Assembly: GCA_947630475.1 (NCBI GenBank)
Contig: CANRHR010000001.1
Location: 124,001 to 188,000, forward strand
Length of the DNA stretch: 64,000 bases
Reading direction: 5' to 3'
Origin: an uncultured Clostridia bacterium
GTDB lineage: Bacteria > Bacillota > Clostridia > Lachnospirales > CAG-274
The translations under genes and the position numbers were made by a program. Positions 1 to 8,700 of this stretch are shown piece after piece; position 1 is the first letter of the stretch; each line of letters starts with the position of its first letter. The notes below the pieces were generated by a model. The model saw only the letters and a list, made by a program, of their open reading frames with translations. It did no database searches and was not told the origin of the DNA.

Positions 1-1
1 C

Positions 2-733
2 GATAAAACTCTGCTGATTGTGGTGGATACTCATATACCGACTATTTGCGATGCTCCGGAGCTTCTTGAAAATGCAAAAAAAATTGTTGTATTTGACCAT
101 CACAGAAAAAGCGCCGAGTTTATAAATAATGCCGTACTTTCATATCACGAGCCATATGCATCCTCTGCAAGCGAACTTATAACGGAAATGCTGTTATATA
201 CAAACAAGCATATAAACCTTACAAGCATAGCCGCTGATGCCCTGCTTGCCGGAATAACAGTAGATACAAAAAACTTTGCGCTTAAAACCGGTACAAAAAC
301 ATTTGAAGCAGCCGCTTATCTCAGAAGAAACGGAGCCGACCCGGTAAGAGTAAGAACACTGTTTAAAAGCAGTTTTGATCTTTACAAAGCAAAAACAGAA
401 GTTGTTTCAAATGCGGAGTTTTATCTTAAAAATATGGCAATATCCGTATGCGGAAAATATGATGACAATCCTACACTTCTTGCAGCCAAGGCGGCAGATG
501 AGCTATTGTATATAAATAATGTGGAAGCAAGCTTTGTTTTGTTTGATAACGGATCGGGAACATCTATCAGCGCAAGAAGCTTAGAAAATATAAACGTTCA
601 GGTTATTATGGAAAAATTGGGCGGCGGCGGGCATCAATCAGTTTCAGCCGTTCAGCTTAAGGGCATAGGAATAGATGAAGCAATAAAAATGCTTAAAAAC
701 GCCATTGATGAATACTTAAAGGAGGAAAAATAA
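2..733 (+). CDS. gdpP: c-di-AMP phosphodiesterase GdpP, C-terminal part (5' end outside window)
   Basis: The reading frame is already open at the first full codon, so the start lies before the window. Visible are the DHH-family motifs: a VVDTH stretch near the left edge, VVFDHHRKS (the DHH motif proper), and the glycine-rich DHHA1 signature GGGGHQS close to the C terminus. GdpP (YybT) enzymes are membrane proteins with two TM helices, a degenerate PAS and a degenerate GGDEF domain ahead of DHH/DHHA1, and hydrolyse c-di-AMP to pApA. Only the DHH/DHHA1 half is here, so those N-terminal domains are inferred from family and context. The stop codon directly abuts the rplI start at 734, and gdpP-rplI-dnaB is the usual Firmicutes order, which separates GdpP from the soluble DHH enzyme NrnA. 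Confidence 0.9.
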   Translation, partial: DKTLLIVVDTHIPTICDAPELLENAKKIVVFDHHRKSAEFINNAVLSYHEPYASSASELITEMLLYTNKHINLTSIAADALLAGITVDTKNFALKTGTKTFEAAAYLRRNGADPVRVRTLFKSSFDLYKAKTEVVSNAEFYLKNMAISVCGKYDDNPTLLAAKAADELLYINNVEASFVLFDNGSGTSISARSLENINVQVIMEKLGGGGHQSVSAVQLKGIGIDEAIKMLKNAIDEYLKEEK

Positions 734-1183
734 ATGAAAGTTATTTTGCTTGAAGATATTAAAGGTGTGGGAAAAAAGGATCAAATAATAAATGCCAGCG
801 ACGGATATGCCAAAAATTTTCTTTTCCCAAAAAATTTAGCGGTTGAAGCCAATAAATCAAACATTACGCATCTTGACAACAAAAAGAAAAATGAAGAAGC
901 TAAAAAACAGACAGAGCTTGAAAATGCTCAAAGCCTTTGTAAAGAAATTGAATCAAAAATTATAACAATATCGGTTAAAATCGGTGATAACGGCAAGCTT
1001 TTCGGTGCTGTTACCAGCAAAGAAATAAGCTCCGCCCTTAAAAGCCAAGCTATGCTTGATATTGACAAAAAGAAAATTGTGCTTTCAGAGCCTATCAAAA
1101 CAATAGGCGAAAGATTTGTTGAAATCAAACTTCATCCAAAAGTTACGGCAAAGCTTAAGGTTAATGTAATTGAACTAAAATAG
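734..1183 (+). CDS. rplI: 50S ribosomal protein L9
   Basis: 149 aa, normal length for bL9. The N-terminal rRNA-binding domain begins MKVILLEDIKGVGKKDQ and contains the conserved segment GYAKNFLFPKNLA; a lysine- and glutamate-rich central helix (about residues 45-75) leads to the C-terminal domain. L9 binds 23S rRNA at the base of the L1 stalk and helps keep the reading frame. The ATG follows the gdpP stop without a gap, and the ribosome binding site (AAAGGAGG) lies inside the last codons of gdpP, so the two are probably translationally coupled. dnaB follows after 25 bp. Confidence 0.97.
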   Translation: MKVILLEDIKGVGKKDQIINASDGYAKNFLFPKNLAVEANKSNITHLDNKKKNEEAKKQTELENAQSLCKEIESKIITISVKIGDNGKLFGAVTSKEISSALKSQAMLDIDKKKIVLSEPIKTIGERFVEIKLHPKVTAKLKVNVIELK

Positions 1184-1208
1184 ATTTATAAATTAAGGAA
1201 GATCTGTT

Positions 1209-2564
1209 ATGGATGAAAATAATAATACTCCCTCCCCTCATATACCCCCTAATGATGCGGAAGCAGAACAGGCGGTTTTAAGCTGTATGCTTTTTGATTC
1301 TCAGGAAGCATTAAGCATAGCCTGCGATGCTCTTGACGCCGAAGATTTTTACAGGCCGCAGCATAAAATTATTTTTTCCGCAATAAATTATCTGTATTCT
1401 TATAACGAAGCGGTAAATCTTATAACGCTTAAAAACAGGCTTGAAAAAATGAGCGCATTTGAACAGGTTGGCGGCTTTGAATATTTAACGGAAATAGCCG
1501 GCTTTGTTTCAACATGGGCAGCTATAAGGTCATATGTAAAAATAGTAAAAGAAAAATCCGTTTTAAGAAAATTGATATCCGCCGGCAACAATATGAGTTT
1601 AATGGGATTTTCCGATGATCCCAATGCTGATGAAATTATAGGAAAAACCGAAGCGGTATTTGAAGAAATATCTAAAACAGATAATGATAATGGATTTTCT
1701 CATATAAAAGAGGTCCTTGAGGTTGCAATTGATGAAATTGAAGAAAATTATAAAAGCGGAAACAAAATAATAGGAATTGAAACAGGCTTTGTTGATCTTG
1801 ATGCAAAGATTTCCGGGCTTCAAAAATCCGATTTGATTTTGATTGCGGCAAGACCTGCCATGGGCAAAAGTGCTTTTGCTTTAAATATAGTACTTAACGT
1901 ATCTATACGAAAAAATATAACAACCGCTATTTTTAGTATGGAAATGTCCGAAGAGCAGATTGCAAACAGGCTTATGTGTTCTCATGCTTACATAGATTCT
2001 CAAAAGCTTACATCGATGAATATGGAGCCTGACGATTGGAATAACTTAGCCAGAACTGCCGGTGAAATATCTCAGGCTCCTATTTATATCTCTGATAAAA
2101 CCAACGTATCTGTTATGGAGCTTAGGACGCAATGCAGAAAGCTAAAAAAAGAAAAGGATCTCGGTTTGATTATAATCGATTATCTTCAGCTTATGAACGG
2201 CGGCGGAAGAAGCGAATCCAGGCAGCAGGAAATTTCCAATATTTCAAGGTCGCTAAAAAATCTGGCAATTGAGCTTAATATTCCTATAATTGCCCTTTCC
2301 CAGCTTAGCCGAGCTGTTGAACAAAGGCCTAATCACCGCCCTATGCTTTCGGATTTAAGAGAATCCGGAGCAATAGAGCAAGATGCTGATGTGGTATGCT
2401 TTTTATACAGAGATGAATATTATAATCCCGAAACAGAAAAACCCGGACAGGCTGAATTAATAATTGCAAAAAACAGAAAAGGATCTGTAGGAACTGTTGA
2501 GCTTATGTGGCTTGGACAATATACAAAATTTGAAAATATAGAAAGACGATATTCCAATATCTAA
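1209..2564 (+). CDS. dnaB: Replicative DNA helicase DnaB
   Basis: 451 aa, normal length. The N-terminal primase-interacting domain (IPPNDAEAEQAVLSCML, about residues 12-28) is followed by a linker and the RecA-like ATPase domain: Walker A in AARPAMGKSAFAL near residue 213, Walker B in LIIIDYLQLM, and the conserved ALSQLSRAVEQRP and SDLRESGAIEQDAD segments. It is the hexameric 5'-3' helicase that unwinds DNA at the fork and recruits DnaG, whose gene is at 45.9-47.7 kb. An AAGGAAG ribosome binding site lies just ahead of the ATG. The stop codon sits at the beginning of an AACCGACAAGTAA motif that recurs elsewhere in the window. Confidence 0.97.
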   Translation: MDENNNTPSPHIPPNDAEAEQAVLSCMLFDSQEALSIACDALDAEDFYRPQHKIIFSAINYLYSYNEAVNLITLKNRLEKMSAFEQVGGFEYLTEIAGFVSTWAAIRSYVKIVKEKSVLRKLISAGNNMSLMGFSDDPNADEIIGKTEAVFEEISKTDNDNGFSHIKEVLEVAIDEIEENYKSGNKIIGIETGFVDLDAKISGLQKSDLILIAARPAMGKSAFALNIVLNVSIRKNITTAIFSMEMSEEQIANRLMCSHAYIDSQKLTSMNMEPDDWNNLARTAGEISQAPIYISDKTNVSVMELRTQCRKLKKEKDLGLIIIDYLQLMNGGGRSESRQQEISNISRSLKNLAIELNIPIIALSQLSRAVEQRPNHRPMLSDLRESGAIEQDADVVCFLYRDEYYNPETEKPGQAELIIAKNRKGSVGTVELMWLGQYTKFENIERRYSNI

Positions 2565-2635
2565 CCGACAAGTAAACAATTTTTTGTAATAATATTAATT
2601 TTCATAAATCGTATATTATAAAAAGGAGATATTAT

Positions 2636-3688
2636 ATGATAAAATCAAAAGGCTTAAAAGTATCCGTAATTATATTTGCGATTATCTTTTCAACATTGAT
2701 TTTTTTTACAGGCTGTTTATCAGATGTCTTTGGAAAAAGCTATCCAGATACCGGGCTAAGAGTTCATTATATTGATGTAGGGCAGGCAGACAGCATATTA
2801 ATTCAAGGCCCAAACAATAAAAATATGCTTATCGATGCCGGAGAAACAAAGGATAATGCCGTACTAAATTATATTGACAGTTTGAATATAAATAGGCTTG
2901 ATGTTGTTATCGCCACTCATCCTCATTCTGATCATATATCCGAAATGGACGATGTTATAAAAAAGTATGACATAGGAGAATTTTATATGCCAAAAGTCAG
3001 CCACAGTTCAAAAACCTTTGAAAATATGCTTGATGCCTTGAGCGAAAAAAATATTTCTCCTATTGCGGCAAAAGCAGGAATGAGCTTTGAATTTGACGGC
3101 TTAAATTGTGAAATCCTTGCCCCTGTAAATGACAATTACGAAAGCCTAAATAATTATTCCGTTGTTATAAGATTAACCTATGGAGAAAATAAATTTTTAT
3201 TTGCGGCAGATGCCGAAGAACTTTCTGAAAAAGAAATATTAAACAGTGCCGCAGATATACATTCTGATGTTTTAAAGGTAGGCCATCATGGTAGCTCTAC
3301 CTCAACAAGCAGTGAATTTCTTAAGGCTGTAAACCCAACCTATGCCGTTATTTCATGCGGAGAAAACAATGAATATGGTCACCCTCACAAAGAAATTATA
3401 GAAAGACTTAAAAATATAAATACATATATTACAAAAGATTTAGGCACAATTGTTATAACAAGTGATTCAAAAAATATTAATGTATATACGGAAAATAATT
3501 TGCCTATCCAAAACAAAAAAGAAGCAGGCTCCATACAAACTTATATAGGAAATATTAATACAAAAAAATATCATTCAAAAGACTGCTCTTCTCTTCCCGG
3601 CGAGGGAAACAGAATATACTTTAAAAGTATTGAAGAAGCCGAAAGCCAAGGCTACACAGCTCATAAAAACTGTATTAAATCTTATTAA
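2636..3688 (+). CDS. Secreted ComEC/Rec2-type metallo-beta-lactamase-fold hydrolase with C-terminal Cys/His domain
   Basis: 350 aa. An N-terminal hydrophobic segment ends in FFTGC, a probable lipobox or signal-peptide cleavage region, so the protein is likely exported. The metallo-beta-lactamase domain (about residues 40-285) carries HYIDVGQAD, the metal-binding THPHSDH, VGHHGSS and the late GHPH motif, all typical of the DNA-processing domain of ComEC. The last 50 residues (YIGNINTKKYH..DCSS... AHKNC) look like the small Cys/His domain, related to the Ada metal-binding fold, that is often appended to such hydrolases. There are no ComEC channel helices, so this is a stand-alone enzyme; the substrate (DNA or another phosphodiester) is unknown. 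Such genes often neighbour DUF3006, which here lies elsewhere, at 20.9 kb. Confidence 0.82.
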   Translation: MIKSKGLKVSVIIFAIIFSTLIFFTGCLSDVFGKSYPDTGLRVHYIDVGQADSILIQGPNNKNMLIDAGETKDNAVLNYIDSLNINRLDVVIATHPHSDHISEMDDVIKKYDIGEFYMPKVSHSSKTFENMLDALSEKNISPIAAKAGMSFEFDGLNCEILAPVNDNYESLNNYSVVIRLTYGENKFLFAADAEELSEKEILNSAADIHSDVLKVGHHGSSTSTSSEFLKAVNPTYAVISCGENNEYGHPHKEIIERLKNINTYITKDLGTIVITSDSKNINVYTENNLPIQNKKEAGSIQTYIGNINTKKYHSKDCSSLPGEGNRIYFKSIEEAESQGYTAHKNCIKSY

Positions 3689-3797
3689 ATATTCAGGAGA
3701 AAAAGCATAAGAAGAAAAGCCAGAGAAGTTAAGAAATTTGATAAATAATGTTTATTGTAAATAAATACAACATCATTTGTAAATTTGATAAAAGCTA

Positions 3798-3825
3798 TTG
3801 CAATTTTATATCGTTTGTGTATAAT
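3798..3825 (+). promoter_or_regulatory. Sigma-A type promoter of the 6S RNA candidate
   Basis: TTGCAA at 3798-3803 and TATAAT at 3820-3825, separated by 16 bp. Transcription from about 3832 would begin at the 5' strand of the closing stem of the structured RNA that follows. Confidence 0.65.
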
Positions 3826-3831
3826 ATTATT

Positions 3832-4019
3832 AAAAGATTTCTTCCGGGTACGAATTAAAAATTGTTTATAACCAACACTATTTTTATGGGATAATAGACC
3901 TCTTAAATCTTGGCTGCAGGCTGTATTTAAAATACAGAGCACAAAAGATTTAAGGGCTACAACCACCTTGCTTTAAGGTTTTAAGCCTTATTAATAAACG
4001 ACTCGGCAGAATCTTTTTT
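3832..4019 (+). ncRNA. ssrS: Candidate 6S RNA (RNA polymerase-binding regulatory RNA)
   Basis: A 354-bp gap without a credible gene holds a structure with 6S RNA architecture, about 188 nt long. The 5' end AAAAGATT (3833-3840) pairs with AATCTTTT (4010-4017); the stem continues through CTTCCGGG (3841 onward) against CTCGGCAG (4002-4009), then TTGTTTAT against ATAAACGA. A large open central region follows, with a small hairpin CCTTGCTTTAAGG on its 3' side. Then comes a long terminal arm: CTTAAATCTT (3902-3911) with AAGATTTAAG (3945-3954), perfect 10 bp, and inside it CTGTATT/AATACAG. A good promoter ends 7 bp upstream, and the 3' stem strand runs into Ts. Closing stem, central bubble, apical arm and length match 6S RNA, which mimics an open promoter and binds sigma-A RNA polymerase. 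The call rests on architecture, not on a covariance search. Confidence 0.62.
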
Positions 4020-4042
4020 AAATATGAAATATAGGTGATATA

Positions 4043-4465
4043 ATGGGTGAAATAGGCAAAGTAATTAAAGTTAACGAAAACAAAATAACTGTTGAGCTTG
4101 AAAGAAAAGAAGCCTGTGCAAAATGCCGTGCCTGTTCAGTCGGGATGAAAAGCGAAACAATGGTTATAGAATGCTTTAATTCCTGCGAAGCAAAGCTTAA
4201 CGAAAAAGTGGAAATTGTGCTTGAAGAAAAAAATTTTATTCAGGCTGTTTTAATAATGTATGGCATTCCCTTTGTATTTTTTGTTGTCGGTCTTTCGGCA
4301 GGATACTATATATCCAATATGCTTAACATATCCGCAAAAGAAATAATAGGCTTTTGTTCGGGAATCGTTTTTGTTATGATAAGCTATTTATGGATAAGAG
4401 CAAACGAACACCATTGGAAAAACAAAAAATTTATTCCAACAGCAATAAAAATAGTTGAAGAATAA
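4043..4465 (+). CDS. SoxR-reducing system protein RseC family membrane protein
   Basis: 140 aa. The N-terminal part (MGEIGKVIKVNENKITVELE) contains a cysteine cluster CAKCRACSVG plus a further Cys pair (ECFNSC), followed by two membrane helices at about residues 70-92 and 98-118. This is the layout of the RseC/MucC family (Pfam RseC_MucC). In proteobacteria RseC associates with the Rnf electron-transport complex; in Clostridia single copies such as this occur near varied genes. No rnf genes are adjacent, so the partner is unknown. A poor GGTGAT ribosome binding site precedes the ATG, and a strong terminator follows at 4513. Confidence 0.8.
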   Translation: MGEIGKVIKVNENKITVELERKEACAKCRACSVGMKSETMVIECFNSCEAKLNEKVEIVLEEKNFIQAVLIMYGIPFVFFVVGLSAGYYISNMLNISAKEIIGFCSGIVFVMISYLWIRANEHHWKNKKFIPTAIKIVEE

Positions 4466-4512
4466 AATACAAATTTAGCAAAATTCATATTCAAAGATCA
4501 CTGAAAATTTTT

Positions 4513-4558
4513 AAAGATTCATTGCCGAAATGTTTTAATGGCAAATGAATCTTTTTTA
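4513..4558 (+). terminator. Rho-independent terminator after the RseC-like gene
   Basis: AAAGATTCATTGCC and GGCAAATGAATCTTT form a long stem with a one-base bulge, followed by a run of six Ts at 4552-4557. Confidence 0.8.
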
Positions 4559-4634
4559 TTTGTCTATTATCGTTTTTTGGTGTAAAATATAATTATGACA
4601 CCGTTAAATTATAAGTTTTAAGGAAGCTAATTAT

Positions 4635-5078
4635 ATGAAAATTTTAATTGACGCAGATGGATGCCCTGTTGTAAGCTTAACAGTTGAAATTGCAAAAGAA
4701 TTTAATGTTAAAGCTGTCATAATAAGCGATACTTCTCATATTTTTAACTCGGATTATGCCGAAACAATAGTTGTGTCAAAAGGACAAGACAGCGCTGATT
4801 TTTACATAGTAAATCATTTAAATGAAAATGATATTATTATAACTCAGGATTTCGGCCTTGCCGCTATGTGCCTTGCAAAAAATGCAATACCTATAAATCA
4901 ATACGGCTTTATTTATGACGACAGCAATATTGATATTATGCTTATGCGGCGCCACGAAAACAGAATGTTAAGACATCGTGGCATAAAGCGACACATAAAA
5001 AACATTAAAAAAAGGACCAAAGCGGATGATAAAAAATTTGTATTTAAATTAAGAAGTGTTCTGGAAAAATTAAAATAA
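4635..5078 (+). CDS. YaiI/YqxD family protein (DUF188, UPF0178)
   Basis: 147 aa, usual family length. It begins MKILIDADGCPVV, the family hallmark, and has ITQDFGLAAMCLAK and the basic RHRGIKRHIKNIKKR segment near the C terminus. The conserved acidic residues (DAD, QD) in a PIN-like/NYN-like alpha-beta fold suggest a nuclease, but no activity is established for the family. AAGGAAG precedes the ATG. The following gene starts within 20 bp on the same strand. Confidence 0.9.
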   Translation: MKILIDADGCPVVSLTVEIAKEFNVKAVIISDTSHIFNSDYAETIVVSKGQDSADFYIVNHLNENDIIITQDFGLAAMCLAKNAIPINQYGFIYDDSNIDIMLMRRHENRMLRHRGIKRHIKNIKKRTKADDKKFVFKLRSVLEKLK

Positions 5079-5097
5079 TATAAAAAGGATGGTAAAA

Positions 5098-5730
5098 TTG
5101 ATTCTTTCAGGTGTTCCAATTTGTTTAATAATTTTTGTTTCATCAACAATAACAATACAAATAATGCTTAGAAGAAATAAATCAGGCTTTAAAGAAAAAT
5201 GTGAAGAATATATAAAAAGAGAAGAAATGGCAGAAAATACAATTAAAAAAATGCCGTCAGATCTCCCCTATATTTATCCCGATAAAAATATTCTCCCTGT
5301 AAAAGAATATCCCGATAAAGCCGAATTTAAAAAAATTTTAAAAAAACAAAAAGCCTGCATAAGAAAATCAGAACTTGAAATGATATATTTTGAAGAAAAT
5401 TACTCAAATACAGATTTAAAGCTTAAATACGGAAAAAACAACCTCGATAAAATAACCTGCCTCGAAGAGCATTACAATGGATATATCTATTCTCTTCTTG
5501 ATTGGGCAAAAGAGCTTATAGCACTTGATAATATACAAGATGCGCGTATAGTTCTTGAAGAAGCGATAAGAATGAATTCTGACATAAGCCAAACTTACAT
5601 TCTTTTATCTGATATTTACTCCGATAATAAAAAGCTGCTTTCGGAATTAAAACAAAAGGCTCAAAAAAATAAACTTCGCCTAAAGGATAAAACAATAGAA
5701 TACATAGATTCCAAAATAGAGTGCATATAA
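5098..5730 (+). CDS. Hypothetical membrane-anchored protein with TPR-like C-terminal region
   Basis: About 210 aa, not recognised. I start it at TTG 5098, because AAAAAGGATGG lies at the right distance before it; the in-frame ATG at 5089 falls inside that ribosome binding site. Residues 1-20 form one membrane helix (GVPICLIIFVSSTITIQIML), then a basic, lysine- and glutamate-rich stretch, then paired helices. The segment LIALDNIQDARIVLEEAIRM and the following ILLSDIY have the spacing of a tetratricopeptide repeat. The predicted topology is a short outside tail, one helix and a cytoplasmic helical domain. It lies between the YaiI-like gene and addA, ending 29 bp before addA, and is probably co-transcribed with it. 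No function is assigned. Confidence 0.65.
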   Translation: MILSGVPICLIIFVSSTITIQIMLRRNKSGFKEKCEEYIKREEMAENTIKKMPSDLPYIYPDKNILPVKEYPDKAEFKKILKKQKACIRKSELEMIYFEENYSNTDLKLKYGKNNLDKITCLEEHYNGYIYSLLDWAKELIALDNIQDARIVLEEAIRMNSDISQTYILLSDIYSDNKKLLSELKQKAQKNKLRLKDKTIEYIDSKIECI

Positions 5731-5759
5731 ACCGAGTCTTTAATCATAGGAGGCATATT

Positions 5760-8700
5760 ATGGCATTTACAAAACAACAGCAGCTCGCTATCGATTCAAA
5801 AAATAAGGATATATTAGTTTCTGCTGCTGCAGGCTCCGGCAAAACTACTATTCTTGTTGAAAGAATTATAAAAATGCTTTTGGATAAAAATGATCCGACA
5901 ACAATAGATTCTATGCTCGTAGTCACATTTTCAAGAGCTGCAGCCGCTGAGATGAGAAAAAGAATTTTTTCTGCTTTTAGCGAAGAAGTAAATAAAGATC
6001 CTAAAAATAAATATCTTAGAAATCAGCTTTCAATGATAAATCAGGCGGAAATAACAACATTGGATTCTTTTTTTCTATCCGTTGTTAAAAAGTATTTTAA
6101 AGCCGCTGATGTCGATCCTAATTTCAGAATAGGTGACAGCGCTGAATTAGAGCTTCTTTCATCTCAGGTTTTAGATGATTATTTTCAAGAGCTTTATGAA
6201 AAAAATGATGAACAATTTTTATATCTTTGCGATGTATATTCCTCAAAACCCACAGATGATGCCCTTGAACAAATTGTTCTTAATATTTCAAAAAAAATTG
6301 AAAATGTAATCTATCCTGAAAAATGGTTTAAAAATGCATATGAACAGTTTAATTTTTCATCGGAAACCGATTATTTTAAATCAGATATTTTTAATAATAT
6401 AAAATCGGAGGGGCTTAAAATTATTTCGGAAAGCGAAAAATACATAGATGAGATAAAAAAAGTACATGACATCTTTAATGCAAAGCTTCCTAAATTTTTA
6501 ATAGATGATATTGAAACTGCATCTAAAATTAAAGCCCTTATTGAAAATGATAATAACTTAGAGCTTTTTAATTATATGAAGCTGATATCAGCTCCTCGTT
6601 TTTTTTCTCCATGTCGTATAGCTAAATCAATTGAAGATGAAAAAGTATCTCAATATATCAAATGCTGCAGAAATAATTATAAGGATATGATTTTGGAATA
6701 TGCCGTCTACTTTGAAAAAACTCCTCGGCAGTATTTAGAAGAATATTCTTATTTATATAAAATTACAAAAAAATTGGCTGAATTAACATTAACATATAAT
6801 CAAAGATTTTTTAAACTAAAAAAAGAAAAAGCCTTATTCTCTTTTTCTGATATAACCCAACTATGCCTTAAGGTTTTGATGGATGAAAACGGAAATCCTA
6901 CTCAGGCAGCAAAGGATTACAGAAAAAAATTTAATGAAATAATAGTTGACGAATTTCAAGACAGCAATTTTATTCAAGATTGTATACTTACAGCAATATC
7001 AGGAAAATCTGACGGACATCCGAATATGTTTATGGTAGGTGATTTAAAGCAGTGTATTTATAAATTCAGAGGTTCTGAACCATCTATGTTTAATGATAAG
7101 TACAATCGATTTAAAAATAATGTATGCGGTGATGAAGAAAAAATAGATCTTAATAAAAATTTTAGAAGCAGACAATGTGTTGTTGACTGCATAAACTTTA
7201 TTTTTAAGCAAATTATGAGTGAAGATATAGGAGAGGCAGCATATGATGAAGCAGCTATGTTGTATGCAGGCGCAGATTATCCTCAGCCGGACGATAAAAA
7301 TATTAATTACTCAACAAACTGTGAATTTCATATAATAAACTCTGCAAAAGACAATAATATTTCTCAAATTAACGAAACAGATGAAATTATTAATGAATAC
7401 CGCAGCGCAGAGCTTGAGGCATCTTTTATAGCAAAACGAATAAATGAGCTTATTTTCAAAGAAAAAATATCAGTTTATGACAATAAACTTAAAGCTTACA
7501 GACCTGCCGTATATAAGGATTTTGTAATACTTATGAGAGGCACAAAAAAAACCGCTCCTATTTTTACGGAAATACTTTCCGAAAACAGCATACCGTCATT
7601 TTGCTCAAACGGAGCCGGTTTTTTTAATGTTATAGAGGTAAAAACAATTTTATCCCTGCTTTCGGTAATAGATAATCCATATCAGGATATTGATTTGATT
7701 GCCCTTCTTCATTCGCCTATATACTCATTTAGCGCTGATGAACTGCTTGAAATAAGATTATGCGAAAAAAACTGTTATTTTTACAATGCAATAAAAAGCT
7801 ATGTTGAAAATAATTCTGATAATACACATTTAAAGCAAAGATTGATTGATTTTTTGTCAGATTTAAAAAGGTGGTCATATTCTGCAGTATCAAAACCTAT
7901 AAGTGAAATGCTTTATATTTTATATAACGAAACAAATTATTACAATTATGTCGGTATGCTCTCAAACGGCAGTATAAGACAAGCTAATCTCGATAACCTT
8001 TGTGAAAAAGCAAAAAGCTTTGAAGATATGGGTTTTAATGGACTTTTTAAGTTTACAGCCTTTATATCGTCAATTAAAACAATAAGCGGCGATATGGAAG
8101 CATCGGCAGCTTCTGAATCCGAAAACCTTGTTAGAATTATGACAATACATAAAAGTAAAGGCCTTGAATTTCCTTTTGTTTTTTTAACCTCTCTCGGCAG
8201 CAAATTTAATCTTAGGCAAACAAGCGATAATTTTTTGCTTCATACCAATTTAGGGCTTGCTTCCAAAATAAATAAAATGCTTTCGCCCGAAAATTTTAAA
8301 AATAATGAAGAAATTTTGTTAAAAAAAACAATGCCAAAAATTTCTTATAAATCTCAATATTTTAACTATACTGCCGATATAATAAAAAAGGAACAGTTTT
8401 CAGAAGAAATGCGTCTTTTATATGTTGCCCTTACAAGAGCCAAAGAAAAATTTATTATGGTTGGTGTGTGTGATATTGAATCAAAGGCGTTTAAAAATAA
8501 ATTTACCGGTATAATACCTTCAGAGCCTGCGCTTTATCCAAAAAATCTTTCAAATAATTATATGGATTGGATATTAAAAGCTCTTTCTAGGCATCCTGAC
8601 AATGTCGAGCCGATTGTTTCTTATGAAAATCCTTATGGTTTAAATAATATTTTTAAAGCTGAACAATCCAAATTTTATATTAAAATATCAAACCGAAGCG

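Noticed and set aside
3685-3966. 93-codon minus-strand ORF after the ComEC-like gene
   Set aside because: No known similarity, no ribosome binding site, unlike neighbouring protein composition; overlaps the 6S RNA candidate.
5089-5091. ATG 5089 as start of the TPR-like protein
   Set aside because: It lies inside the only ribosome binding site (AAAAAGGATGG), which is correctly spaced for TTG 5098.
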